Source: Geoanaerobacter pelophilus (GTDB taxonomy: Bacteria; Desulfobacterota; Desulfuromonadia; Geobacterales; DSM-12255). Taken from it: 47,291 nucleotides of DNA. Below the pieces are notes generated by a model that did no database searches, was not told where the DNA came from, and saw nothing but the letters and a program-made list of their open reading frames with translations. The stretch spans positions 1 to 47,291 of the forward strand of contig NZ_JAHCVJ010000014.1 in assembly GCF_018476885.1 (NCBI RefSeq), written 5' to 3'. This document shows positions 1 to 7,988 of this stretch, in pieces. The translations under genes were made by a program, and so were the position numbers. Every line of letters begins with the position of its first letter. Positions within the stretch are counted from its first letter, which is position 1.

Positions 1-1
1 C

Positions 2-73
2 GGAACTAGCGGAACTAGCGGAACTAGCGGAACTAGCGGAACTAGCGGAACTAGCGGAACTAGCGGAACTAGC
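2..73 (+). repeat. Perfect 9-bp tandem repeat encoding Gly-Thr-Ser
   Basis: Eight exact copies of the 9-bp unit ggaactagc run from the window edge. Read in the frame of the downstream gene they encode (Gly-Thr-Ser)8. The array may extend left beyond the window. Perfect identity at synonymous positions suggests recent expansion by slippage. Because the unit is a multiple of three, copy-number changes would alter protein length without shifting the frame. Confidence 0.95.
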
Positions 74-886
74 GGAAGCGGTGCTTGGCTTGGTAGTGTC
101 TCCATGCAATCGGACAATCCCACTCCAGTTGATCGCAAGGATCAGCCTAAACCGGCTGACGCAAACGTTGAGCCTCCGCGAGCTGCTCCTTCGCAGACAG
201 CTGCTGAATCCGAGCGCACGATAAACGAGCCTGAAAAGACGGCAACAGAAACCAAGAAGGAGAAAAAGGCTCAATTTGTCAGCGCCACTTCAATCCTGAA
301 TCTTTTCAAGGAGTACAAGGGGGAACGGAAGGGGTTGCTGGCGCTGTTTGCCGCTCCAGCAAAGGGCTATACGCAACAGCCGCCAATATTCCTTGTTGAC
401 GGCAAGAGCACCCTTAAAATTACTATTCCTGTTGATGCTTCGGCCTCTGCTTCGCCTAATTTCGCTATCAGCAAGGAAGCGCAGATGGCATCGTTCCCCA
501 AAATCGTCGAGGATAATTGGGTTGTCGAGTTGAAGCCGAAAAAAGGAGTATATCAGGCAACCCTTTCCTATTTCCTCGATGACGTAACGACTGATATTCC
601 ACTTAACGTTGCTCCGCTCCTGGAAACTTATAATGGCAAGCCGTTTAATAAGCTTACCGAAAGCGACCTGATTCAGTTCCTGACGCGGCCCGAGGCAGCA
701 AAACCTGACCTGTCGCAGGATCTTAACGGGGATAAGCTGGTAGATTACATTGATGACTACATTTTCATCGCAAACTATCTCGTTCAGGCACCAAAGACAA
801 AAGCGGCGCCGACGAAATCGGATGATGTGAAGACCCAACCCAAGAAAGAGGCTGTGGAAAAACCGGTACAGAAAACCGTTAAGTAA
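2..886 (+). CDS. GTS-repeat protein with dockerin-like C-terminus (5' end outside window)
   Basis: The reading frame is open to the left edge, so the gene is 5'-partial; the ATG at 104 is internal. The visible 294 residues hold (Gly-Thr-Ser)8, a disordered linker rich in Pro, Glu, Lys and Ala, a globular region of about 130 residues with beta-rich character, and a C-terminal motif DLNGDKLVDYIDD. That motif has the Asp/Asn spacing of a dockerin or EF-hand-like calcium loop. A basic Lys-rich tail follows. Collagen-like GTS repeats are common in surface and fibre-like proteins, so a cell-surface or secreted role is inferred, but the N-terminus and any signal peptide are missing. No enzymatic function can be assigned. 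A hairpin terminator follows at 911-942. Confidence 0.8.
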   Translation, partial: GTSGTSGTSGTSGTSGTSGTSGTSGSGAWLGSVSMQSDNPTPVDRKDQPKPADANVEPPRAAPSQTAAESERTINEPEKTATETKKEKKAQFVSATSILNLFKEYKGERKGLLALFAAPAKGYTQQPPIFLVDGKSTLKITIPVDASASASPNFAISKEAQMASFPKIVEDNWVVELKPKKGVYQATLSYFLDDVTTDIPLNVAPLLETYNGKPFNKLTESDLIQFLTRPEAAKPDLSQDLNGDKLVDYIDDYIFIANYLVQAPKTKAAPTKSDDVKTQPKKEAVEKPVQKTVK

Positions 887-910
887 TCAATCTTCTTTGA
901 TTTCATAAAT

Positions 911-946
911 AAACAGCTTTCGGAGTATTCCGAGGGCTGTTTGTTT
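911..946 (+). terminator. Rho-independent terminator after GTS-repeat gene
   Basis: The arms aaacagc (911-917) and gctgttt (936-942) pair, and an inner cgga/tccg pair extends the stem around a GTAT loop. The 3' arm runs into a T-rich stretch (ttgttta). It lies 25 nt past the stop codon at 886 and 28 nt before the next gene. Confidence 0.7.
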
Positions 947-973
947 ATGTAAGTTGTAAATAGGGAAAAGTTA

Positions 974-1915
974 ATGGCAGTCAAGAAAAACAGACCAAAC
1001 CGGCGCAAAACAAGTACAGGCAATCGACCAATCATAACCCTGATTGTGGTGGCAGTTATCCTCTGCGCCATCCTGGTTTTATTGGAGTGGTTGAAAAGCA
1101 CAACCTCACGGGTTCTTGAGCAAAAGCCCCCGATTGCTCAGGAAGAACGTCATAAACTCCCTGCAAGGCAGTCATACAACCAAATCGAGCTGCAACCTTA
1201 TACTTCGGCAATGCCGGAGCATAAGCCGCAGCACAAAAAGAAACCGGTATCTGTAGGGACTGTTGCAATTATTGTCGATGATATGGGCACGAATCTGCAA
1301 GAGGCAAAGGCCCTGATGGCAATAAACGTCCCGTTAACCTTTTCGCTGATACCGGGATTGCCAAAAGTGAGGGAGGTTGACAAGCTCGCCAGTGAGCGGG
1401 GATATCAAGTCATGATCCATATCCCTATGGAACCAAAGGGATACCCAAAACAGCGGCTTGAAGAAAATGGGATTCTGTTGTCGCAAACTGATGCAGAAAT
1501 CGAGAAGAGGCTTGGTTCTTATTTCAAGCAGGTGCCCCATGCTGCAGGAGCCAATAATCATATGGGGTCAAGGTTTTCCGAAGACGATCAAAAAATGCGG
1601 CTGGTGTTAAATCAGCTGAAGGCCCGTTCCTTGTTCTTTGTCGACAGCCGGACAACCCCGGACTCGGTAGGCCTTTCGCTGGCCAGATCTATGGAAGTCT
1701 ATGCAGCAGGAAGGAATGTCTTTCTGGACAACACCCAGGATGTGCCTGCGATAACTGCACAACTTGAACAACTGGCGGCATTGGCCCGGAAAAAGGGGAG
1801 TGCCATAGGGATTTGCCATCCGCATAAGACTACAATTCAAGCACTTGCCATACATCTTCCTCGATTGAAAAAAGAGGGGATAATCTTTGTTCCGGCAGGA
1901 GATTTAGTCCGGTAG
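974..1915 (+). CDS. Divergent polysaccharide deacetylase (YibQ/DUF610-like)
   Basis: This 313-residue protein has a basic N-terminus and one membrane segment at about residues 20-40, then a Pro/Gln-rich linker and a periplasmic NodB-like fold from about residue 95. Recognisable blocks are VAIIVDDMG near the start of the domain, PLTFSLIPGLP, IHIPMEPKGYP and ANNHMGSRF. They match the divergent polysaccharide deacetylase family, whose members keep the barrel but differ from classical NodB enzymes at the metal site. The substrate is unknown; a role in cell-envelope glycan remodelling is inferred from family and anchoring. The start has gggaaaag just upstream. The gene ends 10 nt from the convergent ParA-like gene, and I see no terminator between them. 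Confidence 0.85.
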   Translation: MAVKKNRPNRRKTSTGNRPIITLIVVAVILCAILVLLEWLKSTTSRVLEQKPPIAQEERHKLPARQSYNQIELQPYTSAMPEHKPQHKKKPVSVGTVAIIVDDMGTNLQEAKALMAINVPLTFSLIPGLPKVREVDKLASERGYQVMIHIPMEPKGYPKQRLEENGILLSQTDAEIEKRLGSYFKQVPHAAGANNHMGSRFSEDDQKMRLVLNQLKARSLFFVDSRTTPDSVGLSLARSMEVYAAGRNVFLDNTQDVPAITAQLEQLAALARKKGSAIGICHPHKTTIQALAIHLPRLKKEGIIFVPAGDLVR

Positions 1916-1925
1916 CGATATCCTC

Positions 1926-3323
1926 CTATACACGGATCTCAGCTGCGATCTGCTGCTTGATTTTTCGAAACTTCCGGTAATCATCCTCCTTGAGAATTGC
2001 TTCGTGATCTTGGTCGGCAACCGGCTGCACTACCAATACCGTGCCATATTGTGCCGATGTCTGCTGGCCTAGAGTATCCTCAAGCAGCCTGAAAAGGCTT
2101 CCTTCTCGCATGTTCATAAAGCTATCAGCGTAATCCCCGGATGCAAACAATTGACGGATCAGTTGCCGGCCATCCTTATCATTTACGATTACCTCAACTT
2201 GCGACGAAGATCCGACAGTTACCGGCCTAAAAATAAACGTTGATGAGACTATGGCTTTGGCAAGCAGTTGCTGGAAAGGATCTTTTGCTGAGGTAACATT
2301 GCCATTGGGATTGAACAGCGCCATGATCAGGCCTGAAAAGCATTCCTTGTGGAAAAAGCCGCGTATCGAGCCATCAAGGTTTTCAAAGAAATGCGACGGT
2401 GGGGTGCTACGTCCGGAATCGACCAACGCTCTGTTGCAAACCGGGCAATTTAACCTTATTGTTGCTCGTCTGCTCATGTATGCCGCATTACGCCGCTCTT
2501 CCTCAGATTTCATCCATCTGCTGAATTGAAGAGCGCGCGGTTCAGGGGTTTGGGCAATAGTAGATAGAACCTGTTTCGCGATCATGGTGAACTGGCCGTA
2601 AACATCAGTGCCCCTGGCATGAGTCAACACAGGGTATATCTTACCGTCAGGATTGGTGTTGAGGCTGTCGACCTTTGGGCTTTTGGAAATATACGTATCT
2701 AAGCAGCGATAACCGCGATTAATCGCGTAAGCCTTGAGCAGGGTGCGCTGATCGCGGAACATGCCGTCGAATTTGATTCTGGAATCAACCAAGCATGGGA
2801 TCAGCGACAGACTCTTTTTATCAAGTCCACGGCTGTCAAACAGTGCAAAGATGTTTTTACAGTTTTCCAGCGAGGCCATATCTTTGACCGGGATAAAAAC
2901 CTGGTCAGCAGCGTAAAGAGCATTCTGGGTGAGGATGTCGAGTTCCGGGCGCGTGTCGATGATGACAACTCCCGGGATACCGGAGCTTGCCATCATTTTG
3001 GCTAGGGCCATTGGTCCCTGGATGGACCCTCTCATCTCTGAAAGTTCATTGGATGACGGGATATAACTGACACCATACTGACCGGTGTAAAGCAGATCCC
3101 CGCCAGTGACGCCTCTCAGGAGATCTGCCACGGTATTTGTCGTTTGATGCCCTGGGAGCGCAAACATCCTGTCAACGGTAAAATGGTTGTCGAACGAGAA
3201 AACTGAGACATGGAGTTCTTCATTCAGTGCTTTCAGGAAGATCGCCAGGTTGGTGGCAAGCGTTGTTTTGCCAACGCCCCCCTTTTCGGAACATATTGTA
3301 ATCACGAATGGATAATTTTGCAT
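1926..3323 (-). CDS. Orphan ParA/MinD-family ATPase with zinc-finger-like C-terminal region
   Basis: The 465-residue protein begins MQNYPFVITICSEKGG and carries the deviant Walker A motif KGGVGKTT at about residues 14-21 and a Walker B-like VVIIDTRP at about 118-125, as in ParA/MinD ATPases. After the roughly 260-residue ATPase domain comes an unusual extension with CPVC at about 293-296 and HKEC at about 325-328, a plausible zinc knuckle, followed by about 135 residues I do not recognise. No parB gene or parS-like repeat is nearby, so chromosome partitioning is not indicated; positioning of another cargo is one possibility. I chose ATG 3323 because the protein then starts directly at the ATPase fold; a longer frame to 3446 would overlap xseA. 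A sigma-70-like promoter ends 6 nt before the ATG, so the mRNA may be leaderless. Confidence 0.8.
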   Translation of the reverse strand: MQNYPFVITICSEKGGVGKTTLATNLAIFLKALNEELHVSVFSFDNHFTVDRMFALPGHQTTNTVADLLRGVTGGDLLYTGQYGVSYIPSSNELSEMRGSIQGPMALAKMMASSGIPGVVIIDTRPELDILTQNALYAADQVFIPVKDMASLENCKNIFALFDSRGLDKKSLSLIPCLVDSRIKFDGMFRDQRTLLKAYAINRGYRCLDTYISKSPKVDSLNTNPDGKIYPVLTHARGTDVYGQFTMIAKQVLSTIAQTPEPRALQFSRWMKSEEERRNAAYMSRRATIRLNCPVCNRALVDSGRSTPPSHFFENLDGSIRGFFHKECFSGLIMALFNPNGNVTSAKDPFQQLLAKAIVSSTFIFRPVTVGSSSQVEVIVNDKDGRQLIRQLFASGDYADSFMNMREGSLFRLLEDTLGQQTSAQYGTVLVVQPVADQDHEAILKEDDYRKFRKIKQQIAAEIRV

Positions 3324-3329
3324 GCCGGC

Positions 3330-3358
3330 ATAATAATATGATAGTGTTGCCCGGTCAA
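3330..3358 (-). promoter_or_regulatory. Sigma-70 promoter for ParA-like gene, likely leaderless
   Basis: On the minus strand TTGACC (3358-3353) is followed by a 17-nt spacer and TATTAT (3335-3330). The chosen ATG begins 6 nt after the -10 box, so transcription would start at or next to the start codon. No Shine-Dalgarno sequence precedes that ATG, which fits a leaderless transcript. Confidence 0.55.
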
Positions 3359-3381
3359 CATGAATGACCAGTGGAGGCAGA

Positions 3382-4725
3382 GTGGATCTGTTTACAGGAA
3401 AGCGGATTCTTACCGTTACCCAATTTACAAATCTCGTTTCAGGCATTCTTGAGGAGAATTTTGATCATGTCTGGATAGAGGGTGAGGTCTCTAATTTATC
3501 CACACCAACATCAGGTCATATCTACTTTACACTGAAAGACGCTAATGCTCAGGTCAGGGCAGTCATATTCAGGGCGTCTGCGCGGATTCTCAAATTCAAA
3601 ATTACCGATGGCATGCAACTCATCGCTCGTGGGCGGGTTTCAGTCTTTGCCCCCAGGGGTGAATATCAACTTATTACGGAGTATGTGGAACCGAAAGGGA
3701 TCGGCGCATTACAACTCTCTTTTCTCCAACTAAAAGAACGGTTACATAAAGAGGGATTATTCTCTGAAGCCCGGAAGAAACCAGTCCCCAGGCTTCCGCA
3801 ACGGGTTGGTATCGTTACCTCCCCCACTGGGGCAGCAATTCACGATATCCTGCACGTCCTAGACAGGCGCTTCAGTAATATTCACCTACTTCTGAATCCA
3901 GTACGGGTCCAAGGTGAGGGGGCAGCGGCAGAAATTGCCTCGGCAATCCGCGATTTCAACAGGTACGGCAAAGTCGATGTCATTATCGTTGGCCGCGGAG
4001 GCGGTTCAATCGAGGATCTTTGGGCGTTTAATGAAGAGGTCGTTGCCAGGGCAATAGCTGAATCAAAAATCCCATTAATCTCGGCAGTAGGTCACGAAGT
4101 GGATATTACCATCTCTGATCTGGCTGCCGATCTTCGAGCTCCCACGCCTTCTGCAGCAGCAGAGCTGGTTATTGCCACAAAAGCAGAATTGTCCGAAAAA
4201 TTAACGACCCAGCTATTCCGACTCAATAGAGTTATTAATTTGATCCTCAGAGAATCTAGAGGAGAGGTTCTGGCGCTCTGCAAAGGGTTAAGAGATCCTT
4301 CATCTTTGATCGACACGCTTTATCAAAAAAACGATTACCTGCTGGAACGGCTTAATGCATCAATAACTAAACAGACTGATCTGCGTGGGCAGAAGCTTGC
4401 ACTACTTTTGGGCAGGCTTTCCGCAGTGAACCCACAAAAACTTGTTTTTACGTATGGAGCACTGGTGCAATCCCTTTATCTGCGGCAGGGAAGGGCTGCT
4501 ACCAACCTGATGGAGCGTTTCAAGAAATCCGTGATGATGAAGAGCACAGCTCTTGATAATTTATCTCCCCTGGCAACGTTAGCCAGAGGCTATTCAATGG
4601 CTTTTCGCATCTCAGACGGACGGTTGATTCGTGACAGCTCCCAGATCACTTCCGGAGATCATATTGGTGTGCAATTCGCCCATGGTAAAGCTCAATGCAT
4701 TGTTGAGCAAACCACCTCGGATTAA
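3382..4725 (+). CDS. xseA: Exodeoxyribonuclease VII large subunit
   Basis: This is the large subunit of exonuclease VII, which degrades single-stranded DNA in repair and recombination. The N-terminal OB-fold (about residues 1-100: FTNLVSGILEENF, VWIEGEVSN, GHIYFTLKD) precedes the catalytic region with VTSPTGAAIHDIL, the hallmark IIVGRGGGSIEDLW and AVGHEVDITISDLAADLRAPTPSAAAE. A long helical C-terminal region follows. I chose GTG 3382 because GGAGG lies 5 nt upstream (3373-3377), giving 447 residues; ATG 3364 in the same frame has no ribosome site. With this start it does not overlap the divergent ParA-like gene. xseB follows after a 74-nt gap that contains its own promoter. Confidence 0.95.
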   Translation: MDLFTGKRILTVTQFTNLVSGILEENFDHVWIEGEVSNLSTPTSGHIYFTLKDANAQVRAVIFRASARILKFKITDGMQLIARGRVSVFAPRGEYQLITEYVEPKGIGALQLSFLQLKERLHKEGLFSEARKKPVPRLPQRVGIVTSPTGAAIHDILHVLDRRFSNIHLLLNPVRVQGEGAAAEIASAIRDFNRYGKVDVIIVGRGGGSIEDLWAFNEEVVARAIAESKIPLISAVGHEVDITISDLAADLRAPTPSAAAELVIATKAELSEKLTTQLFRLNRVINLILRESRGEVLALCKGLRDPSSLIDTLYQKNDYLLERLNASITKQTDLRGQKLALLLGRLSAVNPQKLVFTYGALVQSLYLRQGRAATNLMERFKKSVMMKSTALDNLSPLATLARGYSMAFRISDGRLIRDSSQITSGDHIGVQFAHGKAQCIVEQTTSD

Positions 4726-4745
4726 CGTCAAAATTCCGCGATTTC

Positions 4746-4773
4746 TTGACTGGGATTGCGTAATCAGTATAAT
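4746..4773 (+). promoter_or_regulatory. Strong sigma-70 promoter for xseB-ispA-dxs
   Basis: TTGACT (4746-4751), a 16-nt spacer and a perfect TATAAT (4768-4773) lie in the xseA-xseB gap. Transcription would start near 4780, about 20 nt before the xseB ATG. The promoter gives the isoprenoid genes expression independent of xseA. Confidence 0.75.
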
Positions 4774-4799
4774 GGCTGCTTATTTTGATCGGAGCAAGA

Positions 4800-5024
4800 A
4801 TGGCGGAAAAGTTTGAAACATCCCTTGCTAAGCTGGAAGACGTTGTAAATCGTCTCGAAAGTGGTGAACTTACCCTGGACGAAGCGCTCAAGGCCTTTGA
4901 GGAAGGGGTAAAGCACGCCGCCATCTGCAACAAAAAACTGCATGAGGCAGAAAAGAAAATAGAAATATTGCTTAAGCATAAGGACGGCACATTTCACACC
5001 GAACCATTCAACCCGTCTGAGTAA
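4800..5024 (+). CDS. xseB: Exodeoxyribonuclease VII small subunit
   Basis: The 74-residue acidic helical protein begins MAEKFETSLAKLEDVV and has the family pattern LEDVVNRLESGELTLDEALKAFEEG followed by a coiled-coil helix. Small subunits of this kind assemble in several copies along the long helices of XseA. I chose ATG 4800 because GGAG lies 5 nt upstream; an upstream in-frame ATG at 4785 lacks a ribosome site. It is followed 38 nt later by ispA, the common xseB-ispA-dxs arrangement. Confidence 0.95.
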   Translation: MAEKFETSLAKLEDVVNRLESGELTLDEALKAFEEGVKHAAICNKKLHEAEKKIEILLKHKDGTFHTEPFNPSE

Positions 5025-5062
5025 ACCGGTTTTTACGGATTAACATTTGGAAAGAGACCTTC

Positions 5063-5953
5063 ATGAATCTTAAGGAATACATTAAAGACCGATGCGCTAT
5101 CATCGACACGGCACTGGATAGATTTCTCCCCCCTGAGGACGAGCTCCCGGCCTCTCTGCATTCAGCCATGCGATACTCGATATTCGCTGGAGGCAAGAGA
5201 ATTAGGCCTGTTTTATTGCTTGCTGCCTGTGATGCCGTCGGAGGGGACCACGAAGCTGCCATGCCTGCTGCATGCGCAATGGAGATGATTCACACTTATT
5301 CACTTATTCACGATGACCTACCGGCAATGGATGACGACGATTTCCGCCGGGGCCGGCCTACCAATCACAAGGTCTATGGCGAGGCGGTAGCTATTCTTGC
5401 AGGTGATGCACTTCTTACCGAAGCTTTTGTCTTACTCTCAAACCCTGAATACTTAAAGATTGATGCCGCAAAAATGCTTGCCGTGATTCGTGAAATTGCC
5501 TTCTGTGCCGGCTCCCATGGCATGGTTGGTGGGCAGGTTGTTGATATGGAGAGTGAAGGTAAAAGTGACATTGATCTGGCAACGGTTCAATATATTCACA
5601 CGCACAAGACCGGTGCTTTGATGAAGGCAGCCGTAAAGGCTGGCGCAATCCTGGGAGGAGCTTCTGACGAGGAGCTTGCCGCATTGACCCGCTATGGCGA
5701 AGCCATTGGTCTGGCATTTCAGATCGCTGACGACATCCTCGATATCGAAGGAACTACCGAGGAGATCGGCAAAGATGCTGGCAGTGATCAGGCACGAGGT
5801 AAAGCGACCTACCCGGCGGTTATCGGCTTGACCTCTGCCAAGAGTAGAGCAACCGAATTGGTCGAGATGGCTTTGACATCTCTGGAGATGTTTAACAACA
5901 ATGCCGATCCTCTCAGAGAGATCGCACGCTATATCGTTGCGCGGAAATCATGA
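5063..5953 (+). CDS. ispA: Short-chain polyprenyl diphosphate synthase (farnesyl/geranylgeranyl type)
   Basis: This 296-residue all-helical prenyltransferase condenses isopentenyl diphosphate with allylic diphosphates to make C15 or C20 precursors of quinones, carotenoid-like lipids and undecaprenyl carriers. The first Asp-rich motif is [12 protein letters not shown], followed by RRGRPT, and the second is [16 protein letters not shown] binds isopentenyl diphosphate. The two extra residues within the first motif (DDxxxxD) are typical of bacterial FPP synthases. The ribosome site is ggaaagaga upstream of ATG 5063. The stop codon overlaps the dxs start (ATGA), which implies translational coupling. 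Product chain length cannot be settled by eye. Confidence 0.92.
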   Translation: MNLKEYIKDRCAIIDTALDRFLPPEDELPASLHSAMRYSIFAGGKRIRPVLLLAACDAVGGDHEAAMPAACAMEMIHTYSLIHDDLPAMDDDDFRRGRPTNHKVYGEAVAILAGDALLTEAFVLLSNPEYLKIDAAKMLAVIREIAFCAGSHGMVGGQVVDMESEGKSDIDLATVQYIHTHKTGALMKAAVKAGAILGGASDEELAALTRYGEAIGLAFQIADDILDIEGTTEEIGKDAGSDQARGKATYPAVIGLTSAKSRATELVEMALTSLEMFNNNADPLREIARYIVARKS

Positions 5954-7833
5954 ATAATAGAATTATCGACAGAATAACAGATCCGAAAGCTATTAAAATG
6001 CTTTCGCACCCTGAACTGGTAACCTTAGCTGCGGAACTTCGCACCGAGATTATTGAGACCTGTTCGAAAAACGGTGGTCATCTTGCTCCAAGCCTCGGGG
6101 TTGTTGAGTTGACCCTTGCCCTGCACCGTATATTCGACACTGCGAAAGATCGCATTATATGGGATGTCGGACATCAGGCCTATGCCCACAAGCTCATCAC
6201 CGGCAGAAAAGACTCTTTTCACACGCTGCGCACTTTGGACGGCATTAGTGGCTTTCCGAAAAGGGCGGAGTCGGAACATGATCATTTTGACGTAGGGCAC
6301 TCTTCAACCTCGATTTCTGCAGCTACCGGCATGGCGGTGGCTCGTGACTTGCTCAAAGGAACAAACAAGGTAATTGCCGTTATCGGCGACGGATCAATGA
6401 CTGGTGGGATTGCCTATGAAGGGCTAAATCATGCCGGGCACTTGAATAAGGATCTGGTTGTCATCCTCAATGATAACGAGATGTCCATTGCCGAGAATGT
6501 GGGGGCTCTTTCAAATTTCTTATCAAGAACGATAACCAATGAATTTGTCCACAAAATCAAAAAGGATCTCGAATCTTTTCTGGAAGGTCTAGACAGTGTA
6601 GGCCACAGTGTGTTGAAAGTTGCGAAGAGGGCTGAAGAGTCGCTAAAAGGGTTATTCACGCCAGGCATGCTCTTTGAGGCCTTTGGATTTGAATACATCG
6701 GGCCTATTGATGGTCATGATGTGGAATTGCTCACCGAGACCTTCGAGAAGGTCAAGCGTTTCGATGATGCAGTATTAATCCATGTTGTTACCAAAAAAGG
6801 GAAAGGTTACCCGCCTGCAGAAAAGAACCCTTCATTGTTCCATGGCGTGGGCCCTTTTGATATTGCGACCGGAAAGGTTATTAAAGGGAAGGGGGGCGCT
6901 GCGTCTTATACCGGCATTTTTGGCGATGTCATCCGGAAGATTGCCTCTGAGGATGAGCGATTGGTTGCTATTACTGCCGCAATGCCTGATGGGACTGGGC
7001 TTTCTCCATTTGCCAAAGAGTTCCCCGAACGCTTTTTTGATGTAGGTATTGCAGAGCAACATGGCGTTACCTTTGCTGCAGGTATTGCCGCAAAAGGTTT
7101 GCGGCCGGTATTTGCTGTTTATTCATCTTTTTTGCAGCGAGCCTATGATCAGATATTTCACGATGTCTGCTTGCAAAATTTGCCGGTAACTTTTGCAATT
7201 GATCGTGCCGGGGTTGTTGGTAGTGACGGCCCCACCCACCATGGGGTGTTTGATCTGTCTTTTCTGCGTCACTTGCCCAACATGGTAGTTATGGCGCCAA
7301 AAGACGAAAACGAACTGCAGCATATGCTTTTCACCTCAGTTAATTATGAGGGCCCTTCAGCAGTACGCTATCCTCGTGGCAACGGATTAGGCGTGCCGCT
7401 TGACCAGCAATTACGAACACTACCCATCGGTAAGTCCGAACTGCTTCGCAGTGGTACGGATGGGTTAATACTTGCGGTGGGTACCATGGTTTCTCCTTGT
7501 TTTGCCGTTGCTGAAGCTCTCGCCAAGGAGGGGATGAATCTAGCAGTGGTAAATGCACGTTTTATTAAGCCGTTAGACTCGGAGTTAATTATCGATTTGA
7601 TTCGTACTACCAATGGGCCAGTATTCACTGCCGAAGAGAATGCCATTCAAGGTGGTTTTGGCTCATCAATTCTAGAGCTGATCGAAGAAAGTGGATTTTC
7701 AGGTATCAGGGTCATTCGTATCGGCTATCCTGATCGTTTTATTGAACAGGGTGAGCAAGCAGAATTGAAATCACGGTATGGCTTAGATGAAGCTGGACTT
7801 GAGGCAACCATAAAAAAAGCGCTTAAATTATAA
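5950..7833 (+). CDS. dxs: 1-deoxy-D-xylulose-5-phosphate synthase
   Basis: This 627-residue thiamine-diphosphate enzyme joins pyruvate and glyceraldehyde-3-phosphate in the first step of the MEP isoprenoid pathway. The N-terminal domain shows [17 protein letters not shown], the GDGSMTGG cofactor motif at about residue 147 and ILNDNEMSI. The transketolase-like middle domain shows [15 protein letters not shown] and [18 protein letters not shown], and a C-terminal transketolase domain follows. Length is normal for Dxs. It starts within the ispA stop codon, so IspA and Dxs are probably made together from the promoter at 4746. Confidence 0.97.
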   Translation: MNNRIIDRITDPKAIKMLSHPELVTLAAELRTEIIETCSKNGGHLAPSLGVVELTLALHRIFDTAKDRIIWDVGHQAYAHKLITGRKDSFHTLRTLDGISGFPKRAESEHDHFDVGHSSTSISAATGMAVARDLLKGTNKVIAVIGDGSMTGGIAYEGLNHAGHLNKDLVVILNDNEMSIAENVGALSNFLSRTITNEFVHKIKKDLESFLEGLDSVGHSVLKVAKRAEESLKGLFTPGMLFEAFGFEYIGPIDGHDVELLTETFEKVKRFDDAVLIHVVTKKGKGYPPAEKNPSLFHGVGPFDIATGKVIKGKGGAASYTGIFGDVIRKIASEDERLVAITAAMPDGTGLSPFAKEFPERFFDVGIAEQHGVTFAAGIAAKGLRPVFAVYSSFLQRAYDQIFHDVCLQNLPVTFAIDRAGVVGSDGPTHHGVFDLSFLRHLPNMVVMAPKDENELQHMLFTSVNYEGPSAVRYPRGNGLGVPLDQQLRTLPIGKSELLRSGTDGLILAVGTMVSPCFAVAEALAKEGMNLAVVNARFIKPLDSELIIDLIRTTNGPVFTAEENAIQGGFGSSILELIEESGFSGIRVIRIGYPDRFIEQGEQAELKSRYGLDEAGLEATIKKALKL

Positions 7834-7842
7834 AATTATTAT

Positions 7843-7870
7843 TTGACAGCTGGTTACAACTTTGTAATAC
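7843..7870 (+). promoter_or_regulatory. Possible sigma-70 promoter of a short transcript
   Basis: A perfect TTGACA (7843-7848) starts 10 nt after the dxs stop, with TAATAC (7865-7870) after a 16-nt spacer. The -10 box is weak. No gene on this strand follows before the hairpin at 7900-7942, so any product would be a short RNA of about 65-75 nt. Confidence 0.35.
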
Positions 7871-7899
7871 TTTAGGGGCATGGTTCCTTCCTTCCGTGT

Positions 7900-7945
7900 A
7901 GCCCCATCTGTTCTTTTTCTTGCCGGATTAACAGATGGGGCTTAT
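7900..7945 (+). terminator. Strong hairpin after dxs, possibly a bidirectional terminator
   Basis: The arms agccccatctgtt (7900-7912) and aacagatggggct (7930-7942) pair perfectly over 13 bp around a 17-nt loop. The 3' arm is followed by tatttac on the plus strand. It separates dxs from the convergent ctaB. An upstream ggggc (7875-7879) could pair with gcccc of the left arm instead, so two exclusive structures are possible. Confidence 0.7.
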
Positions 7946-7988
7946 TTACTCTACCAACACCCTCACTAAAGCCCTCTAAACCCTTTCT

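Noticed and set aside
2-73. Short regular repeats at the window start as a possible CRISPR or origin iteron array
   Set aside because: The unit is 9 bp with no spacers and reads in frame as Gly-Thr-Ser within a long coding frame.
3323-3446. Longer N-terminus for the ParA-like protein
   Set aside because: The extra 41 residues overlap xseA, lack a ribosome site and cross the putative promoter; the ATPase fold begins right after ATG 3323.
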